This document shows, piece by piece, positions 7,953 through 16,400 of a DNA stretch of 27,240 nucleotides; position 1 is the stretch's first letter; the number at the start of each line of letters is the position of its first letter. Source of the DNA: a virus. The notes under the pieces are model-generated. The model was not told the origin of the DNA and ran no database searches. It saw nothing but the letters and a program-made list of their open reading frames with translations. The stretch covers positions 1 through 27,240 of IMG/VR virus record IMGVR_UViG_3300017605_000022; one strand, given 5' to 3'. A program made the translations under genes and the position numbers.

Positions 7953-10267
7953 GCGGCGCAGTTCGAGAAACTACGAAATACTTTGACTTCGAGATTCCCC
8001 AATTCGACTTTCCGGGTTGGCACGTCTACTACGATCGTAATATTAAGACGGTCGATACGATCTTGTATCTAATGACGGGTACGGATAGCCTTAAAGGTAT
8101 CTGGAAGAACAACGAATATTACAATGTAGGTGATCGTGTTGTTGACGTTGATGTGGCCTTCGCATTTGAGTGCTTCGTTGCACATCTTAGCCCTCCTGCT
8201 CCTACTACATTCGCACAGTCACGCGCATTACATCCTGACTACTGGCACGCTATCGACTTCATCCAAGCCCTTAGTGGCACTTCATCTACGGCAGTTACTA
8301 TCGGTCTAGGAACGAAGGTATTTCAAACACAGACTGGCCGCGTCTTTACTCCCGGTGCGAAGATCATCATTAATAGTGCCGCTAATCCCACCGTAGATTA
8401 CATGTGGGGCGCGATCATCTCTTATAGCGGTAATACATTAACAGTAGATGTCGATGTGATTGGCGGATCAGGAACACACAGCGATTGGTTGTTGTCCGTT
8501 AGTGGTGAAAGAGGTGTACAGGGAGAGATTGGGCCGCAAGGTATTCAAGGTCCACAAGGCATTCAGGGTGAAATTGGTCCTGTTGGTCCTACAGGCCCAC
8601 AAGGTATTATAAATGAAGCGCCAACTGATGGTGCAGTTTATGGACGTAGAGGCAGTACCGCTACATGGGCGACCGTCTCCGCCATCAATGCTGCAACTCT
8701 ACCGAATACTCCCGCAGGTAACATTGCAGCAACGAACGTACAAGCAGCGATTAACGAACTCGATACTGAGAAGGTAGCTAAAGCGGGAGATACAATGACG
8801 GGGCACTTGGCGCTCCCCATTAATCCCGGTTCGACTAATGCAGTCCGTAAAGACTATGTTGATGCTGCCGATGCTTCCATGGCATCTAGTATTGGTACGA
8901 AAGCCTCGACTATTTACGTCGATCAGCAAGACGCCTTAAAGGTATCTAAAGCTGGTGACATAATGTCAGGGCCATTAACTCTCACTACTTTGTCTCTAGC
9001 TGCTCCGGGAGCCTATTCCGATATTTCTTTCTATCAAAGTTACGCAGCTACTGGATATATACGTTGGCTTATGAGAGCGGCCGATCCCGGTCCTAATAAC
9101 TTCGAACTTCATCGATATAATGATGCTGGGACATATCTCGGCATGCCGCTAAGTATCAATCGTTTAACGGGAATTGCAACATTTAGTCACGACCTTATTA
9201 CTAACGGTATGCTTAGGACTTCAGGTTCTATAGCAGTTGGCAGTAATGTGTCCAGTGGTCTGATGAGCGATGGGACTAATCTTCTACTTAGAGCATTAGG
9301 TGCTGGTCCCATCTATATGCATTCTGCTAACGGCTCAATATATTACGCACACTTTGCTAATGGAGGATCTAATATAAATGGTAGCTTAAGTGTGGCTACT
9401 AGTTTAACTGTTGGTACAGATATCAGTGCTAATATCATTACATCTCGTTATAGTGATGGACTAAGAATATCCGTACCGTCATACTGGCACGCACGTTTCG
9501 TCTCTACAGTAGAGGGTGTGCGTCAATGGTCTATGGGTACACTGAATTGGGGCGCATTCGGCATTTGGGATGAGAATGCTGGTCGTCAATGCATGAGCAT
9601 CGATACTAATGGTAACACTAGCTTCTATGGTCAAGTAACCGCTACACAATTCAACGGTACGCTTAGCGGCAACTGTACGGGTAGTTCTAGTTCCGCAAGT
9701 AACTTCAACAATGGCACTATATATAGTGACGGTGATTCTATTTTTTCTTCTGGAGGTTTCTATATACGTGTTGCGGGTGGTGGTGAGTATACTTGGTTTG
9801 ATAGTGGTGGTGGTATTCATCCCGCTAGAGGTATAAAGGGTAGACAAGGCTACAATGGTCCAGGTGGTGGAAATCTTTACAACTTCGATTGGCAAAGTAC
9901 ACTAAATGCATGGATCGATACTAGCAATTGGGGCTCTGTGCTCAATGCACATTCTGATTATCGGCTGAAGAAAGATGTCGTTGATCTCGGATCGATGTGG
10001 GATATCGTTAAGACACTTCGACCAATTAAATATACTCCTTCTGATTGGGAGCCCTATTCTGTATCAAGTGACGAAGAAAGATGGGGCTTCATTGCTCACG
10101 AATTACAAGAAGCAATGATCCCATTCGCATCTTCGGGCATCAAAGATGATACAGGTGCGCCTCAACAACCTAATATAATGGTAACGTTAGCAGCAATTAC
10201 TAAGGCACTACAGGAAGCGATGACCCGTATTGAAGCATTGGAGGCTAATCTTGCTACAGCAAAATGA
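7949..10267 (+). CDS. Tail fibre with collagen repeats and S74 autocleaving chaperone
   Basis: A 772-residue receptor-binding tail fibre. In order: an N-terminal virion-anchoring part; a carbohydrate-binding-like module (~48-103, with Y-N-V-G-D-R-V, F-E-C and a closing D-Y-W); eleven Gly-X-Y triplets (~186-219); two fibre repeats with K-A-G-D-T-M-T-G and K-A-G-D-I-M-S-G followed by a Y-V-D motif; a long beta-rich, Gly/Ser-rich shaft and tip; and a C-terminal peptidase S74 intramolecular chaperone starting at Ser669 (S-D-Y-R-L-K-K-D). In that family the Ser, together with a Lys, makes the cut that releases the trimerisation chaperone. The last residues are a heptad-like helix (ALEANLATAK). The start overlaps the nozzle stop (ATGA) with AGGAAGAG upstream. 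Known family; host receptor unknown. Confidence 0.88.
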   Translation: MSGAVRETTKYFDFEIPQFDFPGWHVYYDRNIKTVDTILYLMTGTDSLKGIWKNNEYYNVGDRVVDVDVAFAFECFVAHLSPPAPTTFAQSRALHPDYWHAIDFIQALSGTSSTAVTIGLGTKVFQTQTGRVFTPGAKIIINSAANPTVDYMWGAIISYSGNTLTVDVDVIGGSGTHSDWLLSVSGERGVQGEIGPQGIQGPQGIQGEIGPVGPTGPQGIINEAPTDGAVYGRRGSTATWATVSAINAATLPNTPAGNIAATNVQAAINELDTEKVAKAGDTMTGHLALPINPGSTNAVRKDYVDAADASMASSIGTKASTIYVDQQDALKVSKAGDIMSGPLTLTTLSLAAPGAYSDISFYQSYAATGYIRWLMRAADPGPNNFELHRYNDAGTYLGMPLSINRLTGIATFSHDLITNGMLRTSGSIAVGSNVSSGLMSDGTNLLLRALGAGPIYMHSANGSIYYAHFANGGSNINGSLSVATSLTVGTDISANIITSRYSDGLRISVPSYWHARFVSTVEGVRQWSMGTLNWGAFGIWDENAGRQCMSIDTNGNTSFYGQVTATQFNGTLSGNCTGSSSSASNFNNGTIYSDGDSIFSSGGFYIRVAGGGEYTWFDSGGGIHPARGIKGRQGYNGPGGGNLYNFDWQSTLNAWIDTSNWGSVLNAHSDYRLKKDVVDLGSMWDIVKTLRPIKYTPSDWEPYSVSSDEERWGFIAHELQEAMIPFASSGIKDDTGAPQQPNIMVTLAAITKALQEAMTRIEALEANLATAK
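8504..8605 (+). repeat. Collagen-like Gly-X-Y repeat in the fibre gene
   Basis: Eleven consecutive Gly-X-Y triplets, including GPQ, GIQ, GEI and GPV units, within the tail-fibre coding sequence. At DNA level the units are similar but not identical. Such runs form a triple-helical rod in trimeric phage fibres and can vary in length by recombination between units. Confidence 0.85.
9953..10264 (+). other. Region encoding S74 autocleaving chaperone domain
   Basis: Encodes the last ~104 residues of the fibre, from Ser669. The S-D-x-R-x-K-K-D opening, the 'RWGFIAHELQEA' segment and the closing helix are the hallmarks of the peptidase S74 / intramolecular chaperone. In known members, self-cleavage before the Ser removes it from the mature fibre, so the mature product is expected to end near residue 668. 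Confidence 0.75.
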
Positions 10268-10829
10268 AATAGTCACACATAAACAGCGTCGTCTCGAACG
10301 CCTTAAGCGCGCGGGATCGTGGTATGACATCCGCGAGATGCTGACTAAAGAAGACTTATACGTATTAGAACCTCTCTTCCGTAAGGCTCATGCTGAACTC
10401 GTCCCTCATCAAGACTTCGACATGAAAGCTATACTTAGACATGCCGATTATAAGATGAGTGATCCCGAAAGGATGACGTATAATGGATGGGCCGCTTATA
10501 GAGAAGGCGAGCCTGTTGGGTTCTTCATCGGTTATGTGAATAGTTTCTTCATCTCCACCGACAAGTTCGCTATAAGCAGTGTATGGTACGTCGATAAACA
10601 ATACAGGGGGAGTCCAGTCGCCTTTCTATTACTAAAGCAGTTCCTACAATGGGGCGCTTTACGAGGCTGTGTTCGCTTTATCGTAGATATCATCCGCGAT
10701 AAGCACTCCGATAAGCAAGTTCGTCTCTTCGCAAAGATGTCTCAAAAGCTCGGCTTCAGAGAGGCTGGAGCGTATTTTGTAAAGGATGTCAACAATGCTG
10801 CCAGCATGGATGATCAACGATCTTCGTAA
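10251..10829 (+). CDS. GNAT-like acetyltransferase with probable TTG start
   Basis: A 192-residue protein resembling GNAT-fold N-acetyltransferases, which transfer acetyl groups from acetyl-CoA. The core beta strands and acetyl-CoA loop are suggested by GEPVGFFIGYV, SSVWYVDKQYRGSPVAFLLLKQF and 'KLGFREAG'. The canonical R/Q-x-x-G-x-G/A loop is seen only as Y-R-G-S-P-V-A, so CoA binding is plausible, not shown. I place the start at TTG 10251 because GGAGG (10240-10244) sits six bases before it inside the fibre gene; the next ATG (near 10338) has no such site. It overlaps the fibre end by 17 bases. Similar proteins occur beside podovirus tail genes; the target is unknown. Confidence 0.6.
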   Translation: MLQQNEIVTHKQRRLERLKRAGSWYDIREMLTKEDLYVLEPLFRKAHAELVPHQDFDMKAILRHADYKMSDPERMTYNGWAAYREGEPVGFFIGYVNSFFISTDKFAISSVWYVDKQYRGSPVAFLLLKQFLQWGALRGCVRFIVDIIRDKHSDKQVRLFAKMSQKLGFREAGAYFVKDVNNAASMDDQRSS

Positions 10830-11892
10830 TCGTAAGGACGAAGAAGATGCAACCTTATCAGTATACGACGATCCTCGTAGTTATCCTAATGATAATAGGG
10901 ATAGCGGGGATGGTGATAATAGCGATGAAGTGTTGAATTGTGGAAGTGGTGGAGGTGGTCAACCGCAACCTCCTCCTGCTCCCGATCCTGCTGTTGAAGC
11001 TAAAGCTCAGATGGACCTAGAAGACCATCGAGCCAAGATCGCAGCAGATGCTCTTGCTCTAGCGGATCAGAAGAAAGCTGATCAACTCGTTGCTGATAAA
11101 GCAGCGTTCCAAGGTAAACTTGGAGGAGCTTATACGACTGCTGAGAACTACGGTACTAGCCAATTACGTAATATGGGTATCGATGACACCTATGGAATCA
11201 TGGCATCGTATAAGACTGCACTTGATCGTGCTAAAGGTGTCGTGCCTGAACTCGATCCTAATCCGGGACAGTACTTCGGTACAGACTTGTGGGAGAACAC
11301 ACTCAGCGGCGAGCGTACTGCGGAACGTGGAGCACTGACTCGCGGTTATGAGAGTGAAGTGCCTACTGGTTTCGAAACTACTTACATCCCCGATACTGCT
11401 GACGATGCTCTCATCGAAGCTATCGTCGGTGGACAGTACGGCGAAGCGACAGACTATATTGATCGCGCTAAAGCCCGTGGCACACTGAACGATACTGGTT
11501 ACAGTACTGCTTCAACAGCACTTAAGAACGCCAGAGCCGGTGCTATTGCTCGCGGTAATGAACTCGGTATGGGTGTCCTCGAAACAGGCAGACAGTCACT
11601 TAAGGATATCGACAAGCAAGCACGACAAGGGATTACGAATTGGGACTTCGGCGATACATATGATGCTTCCAACTGGGCCGGGAAGATTAAGTCTGGCGCT
11701 TCTACCTTCACTGGAGGACTGGAAGGTAAGCTTCGCAATGCCTTTGGCGAGACGCAATTCTTCGATCCTGAAACATTCATCGCTAAAGGTGGTAAGGCTC
11801 AAGGTGCTGTCAATGCCGGTAGTACTGCACTACAAGATGCTATGACTGAAGAAGAGAAGCGCCGAACTGCGGGTAGCGTAGGAGCCTTCTAA
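10795..11892 (+). CDS. Probable internal virion (ejection) protein, 365 aa
   Basis: Located between the tail fibre and acetyltransferase genes and the large ejection gene. I chose ATG 10795 because AAAGG lies 8 bases upstream; ATG 10786 has AAGG directly against it. The overlap with the acetyltransferase gene is 35 bases. The N-terminus has an acidic stretch, then a GSGGGG and PQPPPAPDP linker, then long helical Ala/Asp/Lys-rich segments. The composition suggests a largely helical protein that could be ejected with DNA, as T7 gp14-16 are. No enzymatic domain or membrane segment was recognised. The role is inferred from position. Confidence 0.55.
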   Translation: MLPAWMINDLRNRKDEEDATLSVYDDPRSYPNDNRDSGDGDNSDEVLNCGSGGGGQPQPPPAPDPAVEAKAQMDLEDHRAKIAADALALADQKKADQLVADKAAFQGKLGGAYTTAENYGTSQLRNMGIDDTYGIMASYKTALDRAKGVVPELDPNPGQYFGTDLWENTLSGERTAERGALTRGYESEVPTGFETTYIPDTADDALIEAIVGGQYGEATDYIDRAKARGTLNDTGYSTASTALKNARAGAIARGNELGMGVLETGRQSLKDIDKQARQGITNWDFGDTYDASNWAGKIKSGASTFTGGLEGKLRNAFGETQFFDPETFIAKGGKAQGAVNAGSTALQDAMTEEEKRRTAGSVGAF

Positions 11893-11900
11893 GGATGGAA

Positions 11901-12911
11901 ATGATGGGCGGTATGTTAGGCGGCGCGTTTGGTGCTGTAGGCAGCATCGTTGGTGCGTCTATTGCCGCCGACGCACAGAAATACACGGCTAATACTAATT
12001 GGTCCATCGCGTTAATGAACTACTACGCGAGGGAGCGTGAAAGGTATCAAGCGCGTATAGAAGCGAGTCGTATTGAGGCTAAGCAAGACCTCGGTCAGAC
12101 AGACGCGCAGGGTAATACAACACGGTTCATACCGGGACAAGGATGGGTACAAGAGGCTGCACCCGCTACTAAGGCGTTAATGCAGCGCGAACAATCGGAG
12201 AAGATGGCGCAGTTTGGCGACGTTGCTAAGAAGCGTCGTCAGATGGATCTCAACTTAGCACAACAAGCTAAGGAACGCGACTATAGTAGTGCTCTCTTTG
12301 ATGAGATGAGGAATAGAACTACTCCAACAGCAGGGGAGTTAGAACATCTCATTACGGGAGCACAATCTACAGCTACTAATCGTGCGTTCGATGACACTCT
12401 TAATATAGGCGCACGACAAGCTATGCGTACTGGAACTAATCCAGATCGTCTCCTGACTGAAATCGCTAGACAACGTGGTAAAGAGTTAGCAGGTATCGGT
12501 GGAGCAGCTAAAGCACAAGCTATGACTCTCGCTCCACAACTTGCCGATCAAGAGAATAAGATGCAAGCTAACCTCTATAACCTGTTTGCCACTCGTGCTT
12601 CTGCTGATCCTAATGTATCGTTCTCGCCAACTGCCATCGATAGTGGTGGACTATCACAAGCAGCAGGCAGAGATCAGTCTGGTGGACTTAAAGCTGCGAT
12701 GATGGAGGGAGGACGGTTGCCGTATCAAGCACCCAATTATGGCTACGCTAATCTCGCTGGTGCTATCGGTGCCGCAGGACAAGGCTTTATGAAAAACGCT
12801 TCTCCCTACATGCAACAACGTCCACAGTTCTCAGAAGGCGGGGGCGGCTATAGCGATCTATGGGACACAATGAAAGATCGAACTCGTGAATCCTTTGGGG
12901 CATTCTCGTAA
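11901..12911 (+). CDS. Probable ejection protein with Gly/Ala-rich N-terminus
   Basis: A 336-residue protein. The N-terminus (MGGMLGGAFGAVGSIVGASIA) is a glycine/alanine-rich hydrophobic stretch, the kind of segment that internal virion proteins use to enter the host envelope. The rest is helical and rich in Gln, Ala, Arg and Glu. Three ATGs crowd the start (11895, 11901, 11904); 11901 or 11904 gives a sensible spacing to AAGGA, and I use 11901. It lies between two other ejection candidates. I see no catalytic motif. The role (a T7 gp14-like pore or channel component) is inferred. Confidence 0.55.
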   Translation: MMGGMLGGAFGAVGSIVGASIAADAQKYTANTNWSIALMNYYARERERYQARIEASRIEAKQDLGQTDAQGNTTRFIPGQGWVQEAAPATKALMQREQSEKMAQFGDVAKKRRQMDLNLAQQAKERDYSSALFDEMRNRTTPTAGELEHLITGAQSTATNRAFDDTLNIGARQAMRTGTNPDRLLTEIARQRGKELAGIGGAAKAQAMTLAPQLADQENKMQANLYNLFATRASADPNVSFSPTAIDSGGLSQAAGRDQSGGLKAAMMEGGRLPYQAPNYGYANLAGAIGAAGQGFMKNASPYMQQRPQFSEGGGGYSDLWDTMKDRTRESFGAFS

Positions 12912-12930
12912 TCGCTTATAGGAGTCTATA

Positions 12931-13428
12931 ATGGCTGGAGACAGCAGTTTTGACCCACTCGCACTCGTTAAGGCGATGGGTCCACAGCGCGACCCTTATT
13001 CATGGGCCGAACTCTATGCAGCAGATGCAGCCAAGTCCGCTAATATTAGAGATGAATTGAAGAATCGTCTCTTAATACAAGAGATGACTAGAGCGGAACG
13101 TGCTAAGGAAGGTGCAGCAGATCGAGCTTCTAGAGAAGGCATTGCTAAAGAAGGACGCAACGTCGCTAGAGAGAGAATTGCGGCCACTGCTGATAATTAT
13201 AAGAAACGTCTCGAATATATCAGCAAGGATATCAATTGGCCGAAGGGTAGTATGACTCCGAAAGAAGCAGAGACTAAGGGCATCCTAAATCCTGGCGAAG
13301 ATATCGGTAAGACACATGAGAGAAAGACTCGTCGCGGTATCACCATGGTCGTACCGATCGGAACAGAACCAACAATACTTCCCTACACTCGTCCTCCTGC
13401 TGCCGATCCATATGACGATGGTTATTAA
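12931..13428 (+). CDS. Probable small virion protein, helical
   Basis: A 165-residue protein with an AGGAG ribosome-binding site upstream. Residues ~35-90 are charged and helical (many A, R, K and E) and likely form a coiled coil; the C-terminus is short and Pro/Tyr-rich (PYTRPPAADPYDDGY). It sits directly before the giant ejection gene with a 2-base gap, and may act with it. No family was recognised. Confidence 0.55.
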   Translation: MAGDSSFDPLALVKAMGPQRDPYSWAELYAADAAKSANIRDELKNRLLIQEMTRAERAKEGAADRASREGIAKEGRNVARERIAATADNYKKRLEYISKDINWPKGSMTPKEAETKGILNPGEDIGKTHERKTRRGITMVVPIGTEPTILPYTRPPAADPYDDGY

Positions 13429-13430
13429 TA

Positions 13431-16400
13431 ATGGCTGAAGAAAAGAAGATCATCTTCGATAAAGAAGGTAAGGACACGGGCGAAGCAGAAGGTCCGGATG
13501 ATAGCTCGTTGAAGGGCTACGCTAAATGGATGCTTCGACAAGGTGGTATTGGCCTCGCAGATACACCCGGAGCAATAGCTGGCCTCTATGGATTAGGTGG
13601 CGCAGTTAAAGACTATCTATATGACCGCGTAGATCCTACCTACACTCCGGAGAAGGGTTTCGCACAGAACCTATTCGATCCAGCAGGTGGAGAAGAGAAA
13701 CTTAAAGCCTATAATCAGAAGGTCATCGAAGACATACAACGTGCTCGTCCCGATGCTGCGCCGGAAGACGTACAAAAGCGATTCGAAGAAATAACAAAAC
13801 ACTCTAAACGTTATTACGAAGAGACGACTCCGTTCTATCGACAAGGATTAGCGTTCGCTCGTAAGTGGGGACAAGGGACGAATGAGTTCTTCGGTGATCC
13901 TCGTCTCCCACCTGAACGTACTCAAGCCGACACTCTAATGAATATTGTTGGTAGTGCTGCTCCGACTCGCGGTATTGGAGCGGTCACTGGCGCTACTGGT
14001 GCAGTTGGTAGAGGTCTCGCATCTGTTGCCGCTACAAAAGCTGGAAGGATTGGCCTCAATGTCGCAGAAGCACTCACTCCAGTTACCGTTATTCCCAAGG
14101 GAGCCACAGCAGGAGAAGCAGCAACGCGAGTGGGAGCAAACATTGCTATACCAGCGGCTATTGATCAAGCCGTTAGGTACTCTAAAGGCGATCCTTCCAT
14201 TGTCGCCGACACAGTTGAAGCAGCTAAAGACCTCTATTCCAGTAAAGAAGACACAGGTAAGCCAAGCGTAGTCGACGCAGCTAGAGATATTGATCTTAGA
14301 GCCGACCTTAATAAGAAGGATGATGGATCAGCAGGCGTCGCTACAGTAGGTGCAGCAGGCTTATTCGCCACCCTATTCGGTGCGCGTCGTCTCCGTAACG
14401 TATCAGCGGGGCCAACCACACACGCAATGTCTCAAGCTGCTTATCCTACTGTTAACGCTCTTAAGATGGGTGCAGCTAAAGCAGGTAGCGACGTTGAACC
14501 CTTCCGAGTAATGGCTAAAGAGGGCGGTCTCACAAACGATGAGATCGACCTCTTTATGACTAACATTCGACAGAACGCCGGTAACAATCCTATTGCAGAT
14601 CATCGTATATGGTATGACTCTAAAGTATCTCCTATTGTCGAGAAGTTCGCTAGAGACGATCCAGCTTTCCAAGAGAAGTTCCTACAGCACGCAGCGGATG
14701 CAGACCGTATCCGCGGTGATACAGATGCACTAGCTCGTACTAACGATCTATTAACAGATGCACAAGCCGCATTAACGAAGGCACAAGGGCCTAGAGGGCG
14801 GTCTACACCTGCACGTCTTCAAGAGTTACAAGATGAAGTCAACACTCGCCTAGCAGAACGTAATGCTCGCTTAGCTGACGTTGATCCTAATCTCCGCTAC
14901 TCTATGATGAATGAGGATAAAGCTACCGTACAAGCACGCCTTAATCAGTCGAGACAAGACCCTCGCATTCGTGCAGTTGAGCAACAGCTACAGCGTCTCT
15001 ACGACGATCCATTCGACTTGGCTGTTAGAGAAGGAGCTATGAGTAATGCGGAGGGGCAGCGTCTTAAACTCGAAACTCGTATGGGCAATTACCATCTAAC
15101 CGACAATCCGATGGCGCAGAAGAACTTCTTGCAGCGTGTCGGTACTAAACTAATGAATACGACAGAGGGGCATATTCTCAATACAAATCCCGAAGCGGTC
15201 CTCGGCCTCTATAGGATGGCTAATCGATCTAAGACTCGTAAGGGCTATCAGAAACCTGATGAGACTAGCATCTATACAAATCCCGGTCAGTTTGACGTAC
15301 CTCACCCTCGCACTAATAACCCTCGTGATCCATTCTCTGAATTAAAGCATGTAGACATCCGCGTCCGTCAAGCTATCGCTCATAATAATGCTCGACGCGA
15401 CTACACTAACATGATGTTAGGATCACGTAACTATAACCCTCGTAAGCTCGAGATCGTCAAGAGAATACCAGAGAAGGAGATACCTCAGAACATCAAGTGG
15501 GTAGAGAGTAAAGTTAACGGCACAGCTAATGATAGGACCGGCTACTACTACACATATAGAGAACGTGATGGTGGCCTCGTATTAGTGAGACATAACGAGA
15601 AGGCAATTCACGAAGCATTGAAGTTCGCTCCTGCTGCTGTCGTTCCCATTATGAACCAAATGCGGAAGACAATTCAAGCAGGCACTACTGGATGGATGAA
15701 TCCCGGCTTCGCACTTAGAGCCAGCGTACCATTCGACATCATCATTGGCGGTGTCGCTCGTCATAGCAATATGGCATTCGGCCCGATCAGTCGTCTCGCT
15801 ATTAGTACATTCGGTTACGGACATCCCGTATCTCGCATCCTTAGTGCAATTGGTGCAGGCGTCGACATCCCCTATAATCTCATTCTCGCTTGGCCCGCTT
15901 CAACTGCTAGAGCCCTTATATCAGAAGCACTCGGTAATCAACTCGCCAAGAAGTGGCAAGCCGATCTCGCAATGAATACCGGCACTATTAGCATGATCGC
16001 TAAAGCAATACCGGGAGGTAGACAGCTAATAGGTCACGTTGCCGATATCATGTCTAAAGCCTACGATACTTCGTGGACTAATCTAACTAAGACAATGAAG
16101 GCTGGACATGTAGCTGGTCGCAGTGATGACGTCCTTGCTAGAATGAACGAAGTCAACGCAGTCATTAAGAAGCGACCAATCCTTAGATCAGTCGGTAATT
16201 TCTATCTCGATATGCTCAACGTCTTCAACGACGTTCCTAAGCAGATGGCTCTTTCACAGAACCTAAAGCTATGGAAGAAGGAAGTAGCTAAGGGACGCCA
16301 GCAATCAATAGCCATGAATGAGAAGTTCATTGCTGACCAAGCTGCCATGATCGGTGGTGATATGCGGCGTGTCAGTGGATCACGTTGGGTACAGCAATTC

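Noticed and set aside
13922-14168. Two overlapping minus-strand reading frames inside the ejection gene
   Set aside because: They are antisense to a clearly coding region, have no start signals and show no recognisable protein features.
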